A DNA stretch of 64,000 nucleotides, from positions 120,225 to 184,224 of the forward strand of contig JAJFHA010000017.1 in NCBI GenBank assembly GCA_021775875.1, given 5' to 3'. This DNA comes from Hyphomicrobiales bacterium. Its GTDB lineage: Bacteria > Pseudomonadota > Alphaproteobacteria > Rhizobiales > NORP267. The notes beneath the pieces were generated by a model. That model was not told the DNA's origin. It saw nothing but the letters and a program-made list of their open reading frames with translations, and searched no databases. The translations under genes and the position numbers were made by a program. This document shows positions 41,668 to 50,048 of this stretch, piece after piece. The first letter of the stretch is position 1, and each line of letters opens with the position of its first letter.

Positions 41668-42885
41668 ATGCCGGAACAACAGCCTTCCCTGCGCCGGGTT
41701 ATTAGCCTGCCCCTGCTGGTTTTTTACGGCCTTGGGGTCACCATCGGTGCCGGTATTTTCGCCCTTATTGGCGAAATTACCGGACTGGCTGGAGACCATG
41801 CCCCGCTGGCATTCCTGCTGGCCGGGTTCATTGCCGGGTTGACCGGGCTTTCTTACGCCTGTCTCGCCAGCGTCTATCCAAGGGCAGCGGGGGAGGCCTT
41901 TTTTGTCACAACCGGAATAGGCCGGACCGCCGGGCGGTTTGCCGGGATCGGTGTTGTCATAACTGCCATCATTTCAAGCGCGGTGATCGCGGTCGCCTTT
42001 GCCGGGTATCTGGGTGCTGTGGTGGCGATCCCGCAAGCTTTGGCAATTGTCTCGGTGGTGCTTGTTCTCGGTGGCATAGCCTGGCTTGGGGTGCGCGAAA
42101 GCGTTATTTTCGCTGCCGTCATTACCGTTTTGGAAGTAGGGACATTGATCATCATCGCCATCGCCGGCGCACCCCTATTAGGGGAGGCGAAAGCGTGGTC
42201 CTGGATTGTGAGCCTGCCCCATGGCGGCCTTGGCTGGTCGGCGGTTTTTGCCGCCAGTCTTGTCGCTTTCTTTGCGTTTATCGGGTTTGAAGATATCGAA
42301 AACATGGCGGAAGAGACAATCAATCCGCACCGGAATTTGCCGTTGGCAATCATTCTCACCCTTGGCATCACCATTGTGATTTATGTTTCGATCTCTATGA
42401 TCGCGACGGCTTTGCCCGACCGGGCTGCGATGACGGAAAGCTCCGCCCCGCTGGCAGTTCTGTTCCACAAGCTGACCGGATTTTCGGGCACGCCAGTCGC
42501 GGTGCTGGCGACAATCGCCATGATAAATGGCATCCTGGTCCAAATCGTGATGGCTAGCCGGGTTCTTTACGGCATGTCGCGGGAACGGCTGATCCCCGGA
42601 TGGTTTGCGGTCCTGGACAGAAAAAGACGCACGCCGGGCAGAGCGATCATGTTGATTACCGGCATTATTTTAGCGCTCGCCTTGACCCTGCCGTTGCTGC
42701 AATTAGCGCAGGCAACAAGTATCGTCACCCTGCTCGTATTTATCCTCGTCAATCTGGCGCTTTGGTTTATCGGCCGCCGTGCGGATGCCGCACCGGTCCT
42801 GAAACGCTGGCGGTATCTGGGCCTTGCAGGTGCCGCGTTATCGCTGGCTTTATTGGCGGTCGAATTGTTGCGACTTGCCAGTTAA
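41668..42885 (+). CDS. APC-family amino acid permease
   Basis: About 405 residues with 12 membrane helices. The first helix has LLVFYGLGVTIGAGIFALIGEITGLAG, the conserved unwound GxG substrate region of the amino acid-polyamine-cation family, and GFEDIENMAEETINPHRNLP is the helix 6-7 signature. Likely a broad amino acid transporter. The start is uncertain between ATG 41668 and GTG 41662. Divergent from recQ. Confidence 0.88.
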   Translation: MPEQQPSLRRVISLPLLVFYGLGVTIGAGIFALIGEITGLAGDHAPLAFLLAGFIAGLTGLSYACLASVYPRAAGEAFFVTTGIGRTAGRFAGIGVVITAIISSAVIAVAFAGYLGAVVAIPQALAIVSVVLVLGGIAWLGVRESVIFAAVITVLEVGTLIIIAIAGAPLLGEAKAWSWIVSLPHGGLGWSAVFAASLVAFFAFIGFEDIENMAEETINPHRNLPLAIILTLGITIVIYVSISMIATALPDRAAMTESSAPLAVLFHKLTGFSGTPVAVLATIAMINGILVQIVMASRVLYGMSRERLIPGWFAVLDRKRRTPGRAIMLITGIILALALTLPLLQLAQATSIVTLLVFILVNLALWFIGRRADAAPVLKRWRYLGLAGAALSLALLAVELLRLAS

Positions 42886-42892
42886 ACCTGAC

Positions 42893-43780
42893 TCAAAGGC
42901 CGTTAACCGGAACTTTGAGAAATGTGTTGCCGTCCTCATCTTCGGGTGGCATTTTGCCGCCCCGCATATTGACCTGCAATGACGGGATGATCAGCGTTGG
43001 CATTTCAAGCGTGTTGTCACGCGCGGTGCGCATTGCGATAAAATCTTCCCGACTTGTCCCGCCGCCAACATGGATATTGTTTGCTCTTTCTTCAGCGACG
43101 CTGGTTTCCCAACGAATGTCGCGCCCGTTGGGGCCATAATCGTGACAGATAAAGAGCCGCAGATGGTCTGGCAGCGAGAGAATTTTCTGGATCGAATCGT
43201 AAAGTTCGCCAGCATCGCCGCCTGGAAAATCTGCCCGCGCACTACCGCCATCAGGCATGAACAGGGTGTCGCCGACAAAAGCGGCATTGCCAATTACATG
43301 GGTCATGCAAGCGGGGGTATGGCCGGGCGTGTGGATCACAAACACCGCCATCGTGCCGATCATATATTTGTCGCCGTCATCGAGTAATTTATCGAACTGG
43401 CTGCCATCACGACGAAATTCGGTCCCTTCGTTGAACACCTTGCCAAAGGTATCCTGGATGACTGTGATGTTTTTGCTGATGCCGATTTTGCCGCCGATTT
43501 TTTCCTGAATATAGGGTGCGGCGGACAAATGGTCAGCATGCACATGGGTTTCGATCAACCATTCAAGATCGAGCTTGTTGTCTCTAAAATAGGCAATAAT
43601 TTCGTCGGCATGTTCGTGGGTGATGCGCCCGGCGGCATAATCCATATCCATCACGGTATCGATCACCGCGCAGGATTGTGAGCCTGGATCCTTGACCACA
43701 TAACTGATTGTATTTGTTGCCGGATCAAAAAAACTTTTCACGTCCGGCGTGACATTCATATTCACAGGATATCCGGTCAT
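42893..43780 (-). CDS. MBL-fold hydrolase, persulfide dioxygenase (ETHE1/Blh)-like
   Basis: 295 residues with the metallo-beta-lactamase site THVHADH, then His in HTPGHTPACM, Asp in FVGDTLF and His in FICHDYGPNG. The segment pattern (YVVKDPGSQSCAVIDTVMDMDYAAGR, YGPNGRDIRWETSV) is that of Blh/ETHE1-like persulfide dioxygenases, which oxidise glutathione persulfide to sulfite in one-iron sites. It has no fused rhodanese or DUF442 domain. Its location at the edge of the sulfur island supports a role in reactive sulfur handling. AAAGGA precedes the start. Confidence 0.86.
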   Translation of the reverse strand: MTGYPVNMNVTPDVKSFFDPATNTISYVVKDPGSQSCAVIDTVMDMDYAAGRITHEHADEIIAYFRDNKLDLEWLIETHVHADHLSAAPYIQEKIGGKIGISKNITVIQDTFGKVFNEGTEFRRDGSQFDKLLDDGDKYMIGTMAVFVIHTPGHTPACMTHVIGNAAFVGDTLFMPDGGSARADFPGGDAGELYDSIQKILSLPDHLRLFICHDYGPNGRDIRWETSVAEERANNIHVGGGTSREDFIAMRTARDNTLEMPTLIIPSLQVNMRGGKMPPEDEDGNTFLKVPVNGL

Positions 43781-43905
43781 GAAGCGTATCCTTTCCCGAT
43801 CATGCAGGTGAAATGAATGTACCTTGACGCAGGCGCCCTGTCACCATGTAGAGGTTTTGAAATACATCAAAAATCCACAGGCCCCGGACCGGATATAGGT
43901 TTCCG

Positions 43906-44163
43906 CTATCCCGTCCCATCGTAATTTTCATAGGCCAGTAAACATGCGGTTGCAAGCTCGCGGCTTTCCCGGTCATTCTCGGACACCTGTTGCTCCCGCA
44001 CTACCCTGTCGAGCAATAACAACAGGTCTTCGGGGTTTTTGCCGAGGCTAAAGATGACCCTACCAGAAGGCATTTCGATGATCAGGTTGCGCTCTATAAA
44101 TGTTTTCTGGTGGGCAATAAAAAGTTGGCCAAGACCAGGATATTGGTGGATCCAGTTGTCCAT
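43906..44163 (-). CDS. Small hypothetical protein
   Basis: About 85 residues from the ATG at 44163, with a possible AAGGC site upstream. The protein looks like a real globular one (MDNWIHQYPGLGQLFIAH, VIFSLGKNPEDLLLLLDRVV, ending ACLLAYENYDGTG) but I do not recognise it. No overlap with other genes. It lies between the MBL gene and fadL on the same strand. Confidence 0.45.
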   Translation of the reverse strand: MDNWIHQYPGLGQLFIAHQKTFIERNLIIEMPSGRVIFSLGKNPEDLLLLLDRVVREQQVSENDRESRELATACLLAYENYDGTG

Positions 44164-44277
44164 CAAAATTGCCTTGTATCCGCCGGGATGGTGGCAGAAA
44201 TTGCCTCATCTGGTCGTTGGCGACAATCACATAATCTGTTGTGAATATCTCGATACCGATGGGCTCAAAAAACAGAA

Positions 44278-44312
44278 ATAAAAAAAGCCGACCCCTAAGG
44301 GGGCCGGCTTTC
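44278..44312 (-). terminator. Rho-independent terminator downstream of fadL
   Basis: An A-run and AAAGCCG on the left pair with CGGCTTT on the right, with an inner CCCC/GGGG stem around a TAA loop and one internal mismatch. On the minus strand the A-run becomes the U-run, matching the gene that ends at 44336. Confidence 0.82.
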
Positions 44313-44335
44313 CTGATGAAAATCTGAATCGATTA

Positions 44336-45625
44336 TCAGGGAAATTTACGGGTCCAGCCGAACGTGAACGACACCTGGTACATGGCAAGTTCAATGTTGC
44401 TGCCCGGCGTCACGCCCGCCGGAGTAACTTCCGGCCCGTTGACGGTCGCTTCCGGTGCATACATGAAGGCAAAATCGAAAGCATCACGCTCATTATAAGT
44501 GTAGGAAAAACCACCGGTAAAATGATGCATGACGACACCGGGTGCCAGAACATTGAAAGTGACGTCTGCTGCCGTGATCGGATTTTCGTTGTAGGCATAA
44601 CCCGCGCGCCAGGTCCATTGGTCGTTTTGATGCCATTCGACGCCAAGCTTGAAAATATTGATGTCGTTCCAGCCAAAACCGGCCCCGCCCGGAAGTCCGA
44701 GCGGAACGGGCGCGGAACTGGAATTGGCGATCGCGCCGATATCACTATAAAAAATCCTTTTATAATCGGCCATGATTGTGACATCTGGTGAAATATCAAA
44801 TGCCATCCCGACCGTGAAATTTTGCGGGATGTCGAAATCACCACCATCAGCGAACAGACCGCTATATTTGTCAAATTCGCTCATGTAAATCTGTGACTGG
44901 TAGGAGGCTGCGATCCGGAAAGTTTCGGAAACATCAAATTGGCCGCCAATGCGAATGCCGCCGCCAACGGAATAATCATCACCGCGGTTGGTCAGGTTTG
45001 CAGCATTTGAGGAAATTCCGGCAAATGCGCCAAGGCCGTTTCCATCAAAAACCTGGATTGCGAGGATCGGGGCGATGCCGACGCTGAAATTGCCAAACCG
45101 GCGAGCATAGGCCACCGAAAGGAAGGCCTGGATCAGGTCAACCCCTGTGCCGCCGGCGCAAAATACGCCCGGTGCACCTGGGCAGGAAATACTTGTATTG
45201 ATAACATCGTTAAACGTGGTGTTCATGCCGCCATTGCCGTAGAGCGCAATGCCAATGGTTGAATCCGCGTCGATTGGTCGGCTGTAACCAATATTCGGGA
45301 TGCCAAACAAACTGCGGGCACTGCCATGGGTTCCCGGCGCAACAAAGGCGGTGCCGGTAGCGGTATATTCACGGACCGGGGCAAACAGCGTGACACCGAT
45401 ATTGAACTGGCGTCCTACATCCACCAAGCCGGCGGGGTTGACCGCGATCGACATGGCATCGGCAGAATCAGCGACACCAGCACCGGCAAGTGCTGAATTT
45501 CGTGCGCCGAACCCGTGAGAAAAATACCCCTCGGTCGCCTGCGCCTGTCCTGCCAGAACAGATCCAAGCAAGGCTACGCCGATCCCTGCTGCCTTGACGC
45601 CTTTACGATAATTACCTTCAGCCAT
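44336..45625 (-). CDS. Outer membrane protein OmpP1/FadL family
   Basis: About 429 residues. The ATG at 45625 has a GGGGGG site; the signal peptide is followed by the FadL-type mature N-terminus ATEGYFSHGFGARNSALAGAGVADSADAMSIAVNPAGLVDVG, the plug segment with its Asn-Pro-Ala motif. Repeated amphipathic strands and a C-terminal aromatic Phe-Pro end follow. FadL proteins take up hydrophobic molecules such as fatty acids and aromatics. Its position beside tusA may or may not be functional; there is a gap of about 155 bases before it with its own promoter. Confidence 0.9.
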   Translation of the reverse strand: MAEGNYRKGVKAAGIGVALLGSVLAGQAQATEGYFSHGFGARNSALAGAGVADSADAMSIAVNPAGLVDVGRQFNIGVTLFAPVREYTATGTAFVAPGTHGSARSLFGIPNIGYSRPIDADSTIGIALYGNGGMNTTFNDVINTSISCPGAPGVFCAGGTGVDLIQAFLSVAYARRFGNFSVGIAPILAIQVFDGNGLGAFAGISSNAANLTNRGDDYSVGGGIRIGGQFDVSETFRIAASYQSQIYMSEFDKYSGLFADGGDFDIPQNFTVGMAFDISPDVTIMADYKRIFYSDIGAIANSSSAPVPLGLPGGAGFGWNDINIFKLGVEWHQNDQWTWRAGYAYNENPITAADVTFNVLAPGVVMHHFTGGFSYTYNERDAFDFAFMYAPEATVNGPEVTPAGVTPGSNIELAMYQVSFTFGWTRKFP

Positions 45626-45782
45626 GGTTCCCCCCATATTACGGTTCTGCCCGTATTCTGAACTAGATCTACCGCAACCTTCATTGAATTGCGATGCAAA
45701 TATTACAAGATTCTAATATGTAAAATTACCCGTGATAAAAATACAACGATCCGAATCTGGATTTTGAATCCGCATATTGCAA

Positions 45783-46010
45783 TCAAGTGACCCGTTTAAT
45801 CTTGAATTTGTAAACATCCCCATCCTGGCCCGTTTCCATCAATTCATTGCCAGTTTGACGGCAAAAAGCTTCAAAGTCAGCCACCGAACCCGGGTCTGTC
45901 GACAAGATTTCCAAAAATTCCCCGTCCGGTACACTAGCCAACGCTTTCTTGGCTTTTAAAATGGGAAGAGGGCAATTCAGCCCTTTTGCATCAAGAATAT
46001 GTTCCGCCAT
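45783..46010 (-). CDS. tusA: Sulfur carrier protein TusA
   Basis: 75 residues beginning MAEHILDAKGLNCPLPILKAKKAL after an AGGA site; Cys13 in the CPxP motif carries a persulfide. TusA proteins pass sulfane sulfur; in sulfur oxidisers they are central carriers between rhodaneses, DsrE proteins and Dsr or sHdr. The neighbouring dsrE2 gene 42 bases upstream on the same strand is the usual partner in tusA-dsrE2 pairs. Confidence 0.95.
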   Translation of the reverse strand: MAEHILDAKGLNCPLPILKAKKALASVPDGEFLEILSTDPGSVADFEAFCRQTGNELMETGQDGDVYKFKIKRVT

Positions 46011-46051
46011 AAATTTCCTCATAAAAGTTCTGGATTATTGTCGCGCCCGGA

Positions 46052-46564
46052 TCAGATAAACAGATTGATATCGGACTGGGTAGCGGATTCCATATAAGTT
46101 GCCGCGCCACCAAGTTCCGGTCCTTCAATCATATCGTCCAGTGAATATTCAAAAAGATCCATGGTCATCTGGCACGCGATCATTCTGACGTCCAGATCAA
46201 CAGCAGCTTCGCGCAGGTCTTCAATCGAAGCCACGCCTTTTTTGTTCATCAAATTCTTCATCATGCGGGTGCAGGCAGCGTCGACACCAGGGATCATGGA
46301 GGCTGCATTGGGCATTCCCATATGCATCCCCATCATCGGCATTTTCATGGCCGCATTCCCCAATGCAGTCAATTGCAGATCAAGTTTCTTTAAAAGCAGG
46401 GGCAGCCCGTAAAAAGTAAAAAACATTGTGGTCTTGATATCCATCGCGGCCGCAGTTGTTGCCAGGATGAAGGGCGGATACGCCCAGTCCAAAGACCCCT
46501 TGGTTACAATAATGGACATGCTCTTTGCATTTTCCAGCCCGGCATTTGTTGCATTTGCGGTCAT
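46052..46564 (-). CDS. dsrE2: DsrE2-type sulfurtransferase
   Basis: 170 residues of the DsrE/DsrF-like fold: MSIIVTKGSLDWAYPPFILATTAAAM, then a methionine-rich stretch (MKMPMMGMHMGMPNAASM) and the putative active Cys in MIACQMTMDLFEYSLDDMI. DsrE2 proteins are associated with TusA in sulfur oxidisers and are thought to be membrane-associated. The start follows AAGGGAAG. Divergent from the HDAC-family gene. Confidence 0.88.
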   Translation of the reverse strand: MTANATNAGLENAKSMSIIVTKGSLDWAYPPFILATTAAAMDIKTTMFFTFYGLPLLLKKLDLQLTALGNAAMKMPMMGMHMGMPNAASMIPGVDAACTRMMKNLMNKKGVASIEDLREAAVDLDVRMIACQMTMDLFEYSLDDMIEGPELGGAATYMESATQSDINLFI

Positions 46565-46727
46565 GATCTTCCCTTCAAAATTGCCCTGTTATTTGTCGGA
46601 GCATTATATTAGCATAAATGAATACTATGTCACTGGTGGCGTCAAGGGTGGTGGGCATATGATTTTGCCATCCAAAAACCTCCATTCAAATCTGCCGCCC
46701 AAAATTGCTGTGCCAGATCGGTCATTT

Positions 46728-47840
46728 ATGAAATCAAAATCCGTATTCGTCAGCGCATCAATTTACCGGGAAACAGGATATGGAACAAATCATCCTCTGG
46801 CGATCCACAGAATCGCGCCGGTTCTGGATCTTTGCGAAGAATTGGGCTGGCTGACCAAAGAAAACTATTCGGATAGCCCGATCGCCAGTTTCAAGCAACT
46901 AACCAGGTTCCATACGCCCGACTATGTGTCGGCGCTTCAAGCCTCGATGCAGACCGGGGTTTCGGCTGAAGACAGAAAACGGTTTCATTTCGGCACTATG
47001 GAAAATCCTTGGTTCCCGGGCCTCTTCCAGCGCGCCGCCACCTCGGTGGGCGGTTCAATCCGCGCCGCGGAATTAGCGGCCGAGGGGCGAATTGCCTACC
47101 ATCCCTCCGGCGGCACCCATCATGGCATGCCCGACCGCGCAAGCGGATTTTGCTATTTCAACGATGTTGTTTTCGCGATTCTGACCCTGCTGGATCACAA
47201 TCGCACCAGGATATTGTATGTGGATCTGGACGCCCATCATGGTGACGGTGTTCAGGCGGCGTTTGAGCACAACCCCAACGTCTTCACCATTTCGATTCAC
47301 GAAATCGACAAATGGCCCTATACCGGCACACTGGATGATCGCGGTGCCGGTCAGGCCCGCAATATACCGGTGCCATCCGGCTTCAATGATGCAGAGCTGG
47401 CTTTTTTGATGGAGACGGCAATCCTGCCTCTGGGGCAAAAATTTGCGCCGGACGCGGTCGTAGTCACCTGTGGAGCAGACGGACTGGCCGGTGATCCATT
47501 ATCGTCGATGAATTTGAGTAACACGGCCTTGTGGAATGCGGTCGAGCAGCTGACCGGCCTTACCGATAGCGCTGTAATTCTAGGTGGCGGGGGTTATAAT
47601 CCGTGGACCGTAGCCCGGTGTTGGACGGGTCTTTGGGGGCGATTGGCGGGGTTTTCAGAGCCGGATAAACTGCCCGCGAAAGCCTGCGCAATTTTAGCGG
47701 CGCTTGAGAGCGACCTAATTGATGAGGACGAGGTCTTGCCGCAATGGATTGACCGTCTGGCCGACCCGTTTGGCTCGCTTGGGACGGCGCCGGTTCGTGA
47801 CATTGTCAGGCAATTGGCAGGCATCGTGACGGCACCATAA
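46728..47840 (+). CDS. Histone deacetylase-family zinc amidohydrolase
   Basis: 371 residues starting at MKSKSVFVSASIYRETGYG. The active-site residues of the class II HDAC / acetylpolyamine amidohydrolase fold are visible: the His pair in SGGTHHGMPDRASGFCYFND near residue 130, the zinc-binding DLDAHHGDG near 166, and CGADGLAGDPLSSMNLS with the second zinc Asp. The bacterial family deacetylates acyl-lysines, polyamines or acetoin-related substrates. It lies 66 bases before lipS1 on the same strand, so a role in acyl-lysine removal within the lipoate system is conceivable, but is an inference. Confidence 0.9.
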   Translation: MKSKSVFVSASIYRETGYGTNHPLAIHRIAPVLDLCEELGWLTKENYSDSPIASFKQLTRFHTPDYVSALQASMQTGVSAEDRKRFHFGTMENPWFPGLFQRAATSVGGSIRAAELAAEGRIAYHPSGGTHHGMPDRASGFCYFNDVVFAILTLLDHNRTRILYVDLDAHHGDGVQAAFEHNPNVFTISIHEIDKWPYTGTLDDRGAGQARNIPVPSGFNDAELAFLMETAILPLGQKFAPDAVVVTCGADGLAGDPLSSMNLSNTALWNAVEQLTGLTDSAVILGGGGYNPWTVARCWTGLWGRLAGFSEPDKLPAKACAILAALESDLIDEDEVLPQWIDRLADPFGSLGTAPVRDIVRQLAGIVTAP

Positions 47841-47906
47841 TAGGATGTAGAATAAATTCCCGTTGAAACCGGACGAGCATCCTGTCATTTATATTAGAGA
47901 TAACGA

Positions 47907-48959
47907 ATGAATGGATGTTGCATGAGCTGGATTGATAAAGTCAGAGACATCGAGGAATTGGAAGATGCGCCGCTCGATGCCGGTTTGGTTGCGACGTTCG
48001 AGAAAAATGCAAACTTGGCCACCACGCGCCCGATCCGCTTCTCAACCCCGACCTTCAAGGAATATTCCAGCACTGAATTGAGCGGCTGCAATAAAAACAG
48101 CTTTCCGGCTTTTTCAATCACAGCAAGTGCCTGTGCCCTGAATTGCGATCATTGCCAGACCAAAATTCTGGAACCGATGATCCCGGCAACCAACCCTGAA
48201 ATGCTGGACCAGAAGGTGCGTGACCTGATCATGCTTCAGGGCTTGCAGGGCTTTCTTTTGTCGGGAGGCTCGAACCGGCACAACGAAATTCAATATGAAC
48301 GTTTCATGCCAGTGGTCGAAGGGTTAAAGCGTGATTTCCCTGATCTGAAAATTGCCATCCACACCGCCTTGCTGGATGAAGCACGTGCCCGGTCAATGGA
48401 ATCTGCAGGCGTCGATACCGCCATGATGGATGTGATCGGTGCGCAGGAAACAATCAAACAGGTCTACCATCTGGACCGGTCGGTGGATGACTTTGAAGCG
48501 ACCCTCGACGCCTTGTGTGCAACCTCCATGGAGATCGTGCCGCACATTGTAGTTGGTCTTCACTATGGCAAAATTCTTGGCGAGGCCAACGCGCTGGATA
48601 TCGTTGCCCGGCATAAAATCCAGTCCCTCGTGCTGGTAGTGATCATGCCGTTTTACGCGAAAGAGGGGACCTTTGTGACTCCGGAGACTTTGGCGGTTGG
48701 CGAGATTTTCGCTGAAGCACGTATCCGAATTCCAGATCGCCAGGTACTGTTGGGATGCGCCCGCCCGCCGGGAATGCACAAGCGCGTAACCGATACGTAC
48801 GCAGTTCTGGCCGGGCTTGATGGTATCGCATTTCCAGCCGACGGCGCGGTGGCAGTGGCAGACAGCATTGGTCGCACATACCATCAGGAACACGCCTGTT
48901 GTTCGATTAAAATAGGCGCGTCGTTGACAACGAAATTATCAAAGCCTTATGCCGCATGA
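47907..48959 (+). CDS. lipS1: Lipoate synthase subunit LipS1 (radical SAM)
   Basis: 350 residues. Radical SAM cysteines Cys76, Cys80 and Cys83 in ACALNCDHCQ (CxxxCxxC). The SAM-binding GGE-like position is LSGGSNRHN. Six further Cys occur, including near the C-terminus (EHACCSIKIG), where an auxiliary cluster is likely. In the described sHdr-associated systems LipS1 and LipS2 together insert the two sulfurs into octanoyl groups on the carrier. Its four-base overlap with lipT and the following lipS2 and ligase genes identify it as part of the LbpA lipoylation unit. An alternative start is 47922. Confidence 0.87.
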   Translation: MNGCCMSWIDKVRDIEELEDAPLDAGLVATFEKNANLATTRPIRFSTPTFKEYSSTELSGCNKNSFPAFSITASACALNCDHCQTKILEPMIPATNPEMLDQKVRDLIMLQGLQGFLLSGGSNRHNEIQYERFMPVVEGLKRDFPDLKIAIHTALLDEARARSMESAGVDTAMMDVIGAQETIKQVYHLDRSVDDFEATLDALCATSMEIVPHIVVGLHYGKILGEANALDIVARHKIQSLVLVVIMPFYAKEGTFVTPETLAVGEIFAEARIRIPDRQVLLGCARPPGMHKRVTDTYAVLAGLDGIAFPADGAVAVADSIGRTYHQEHACCSIKIGASLTTKLSKPYAA

Positions 48960-50026
48960 GTAAATTTTCCCAACCTGACATTATCGTTGTCGGTCTTGGG
49001 CCGGCCGGTGCCTGCGCTGCCAGAAAAGCCGCTGAAGCCGGCTGCACCGTTATGGCAATTGAGAAGAAAGCGGCTGCCGGGACACCGGTTCAATGCGCCG
49101 AATTTGTCCCGTCCATGGTTGGCGTTGAAGTCGCCGGTCTGTCGGATACCTGTCGCCAGGCGATAGATTCGATGATGACTTTTGTGGAACACGACGCGCC
49201 AGACAGAATGGCAAATTTCCCCGGTCAAATGATCGACCGTCAGGCCTTTGATAGCCAATTGGTGCAGATAGCAATCGACGCCGGGGTTGAGTGCCATTTT
49301 GGCGTTTCTCTGAAATCCGTTTCGAAAGCTGGTGAAATGACCCTCAGCGACGGACGCATTCTCAAGGCTGAAATAATCATCGGGGTGGATGGGCCAAAGT
49401 CTCGCATCGGCGCGGCAATCGGCCAGATCAACCATGAATTGGTTGAGACCCGCCAGATTTCAGTACCGCTCCTGCATCCTCAAAGCGCGACCGATATTTT
49501 TCTCTCAGCCGATATCGAGGGTGGCTATGGCTGGCTGTTTCCCAAAGGCGATACCGCCAATCTGGGGTTGGGAGTAGATGCCGGTCAAAAACACCGGCTC
49601 AAACCCTTGCTGGATAATTTGCACGAGGATCTGGTTCGCCAGGGTCGGGTCGGCAACGAAATCTTTTATCATACCGGCGGCGCGATCCCGGTTGGCGGAA
49701 TGCTTGAATGCACCGGCAGGCTTGGTGATGGCGCGGTCCTTCTGGCTGGCGACGCCGCAGGATTGACCAATCCGGTGACCGGGGCCGGCATCAATGCGGC
49801 GGTCATTTCCGGGCATTATGCAGGCACCTGTGCCGCCGCATTGAAAGGCGGCGACGGGGATGCGCTGGAAGATTATCAGGAAGACCTTGAAGACTTGTTC
49901 AAGCCCGGGCTGGACCGGGCCTGCAAGCGGCGCCAGCAAATCCTGAACGCGTTCAGGAATGGCGGGCCGAGCCGCGAGGAATTACGAACCAACTGGATTG
50001 CCTATCCGGAATATTGGGCCGCCTGA
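48956..50026 (+). CDS. lipT: FAD-dependent oxidoreductase LipT (geranylgeranyl-reductase-like)
   Basis: 356 residues. FAD-binding IIVVGLGPAGACAARKAAEAG at the N-terminus, IEKK at the end of the second strand, GVDGPKSRIGAA and the second FAD motif LLAGDAAGLTNPVTGAGINAAV. Similar proteins annotated as geranylgeranyl reductases occur between lipS1 and lipS2 and are proposed to supply electrons for lipoate synthesis. Nothing in the window suggests chlorophyll or archaeal lipid synthesis, so the lipoate role is favoured. Confidence 0.82.
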   Translation: MSKFSQPDIIVVGLGPAGACAARKAAEAGCTVMAIEKKAAAGTPVQCAEFVPSMVGVEVAGLSDTCRQAIDSMMTFVEHDAPDRMANFPGQMIDRQAFDSQLVQIAIDAGVECHFGVSLKSVSKAGEMTLSDGRILKAEIIIGVDGPKSRIGAAIGQINHELVETRQISVPLLHPQSATDIFLSADIEGGYGWLFPKGDTANLGLGVDAGQKHRLKPLLDNLHEDLVRQGRVGNEIFYHTGGAIPVGGMLECTGRLGDGAVLLAGDAAGLTNPVTGAGINAAVISGHYAGTCAAALKGGDGDALEDYQEDLEDLFKPGLDRACKRRQQILNAFRNGGPSREELRTNWIAYPEYWAA

Positions 50027-50048
50027 CGGCTCGCAACGGGAGAAAGAC

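Noticed and set aside
48956..50026. Geranylgeranyl reductase as sign of bacteriochlorophyll synthesis
   Set aside because: No photosynthesis genes are nearby; placement between lipS1 and lipS2 fits LipT.
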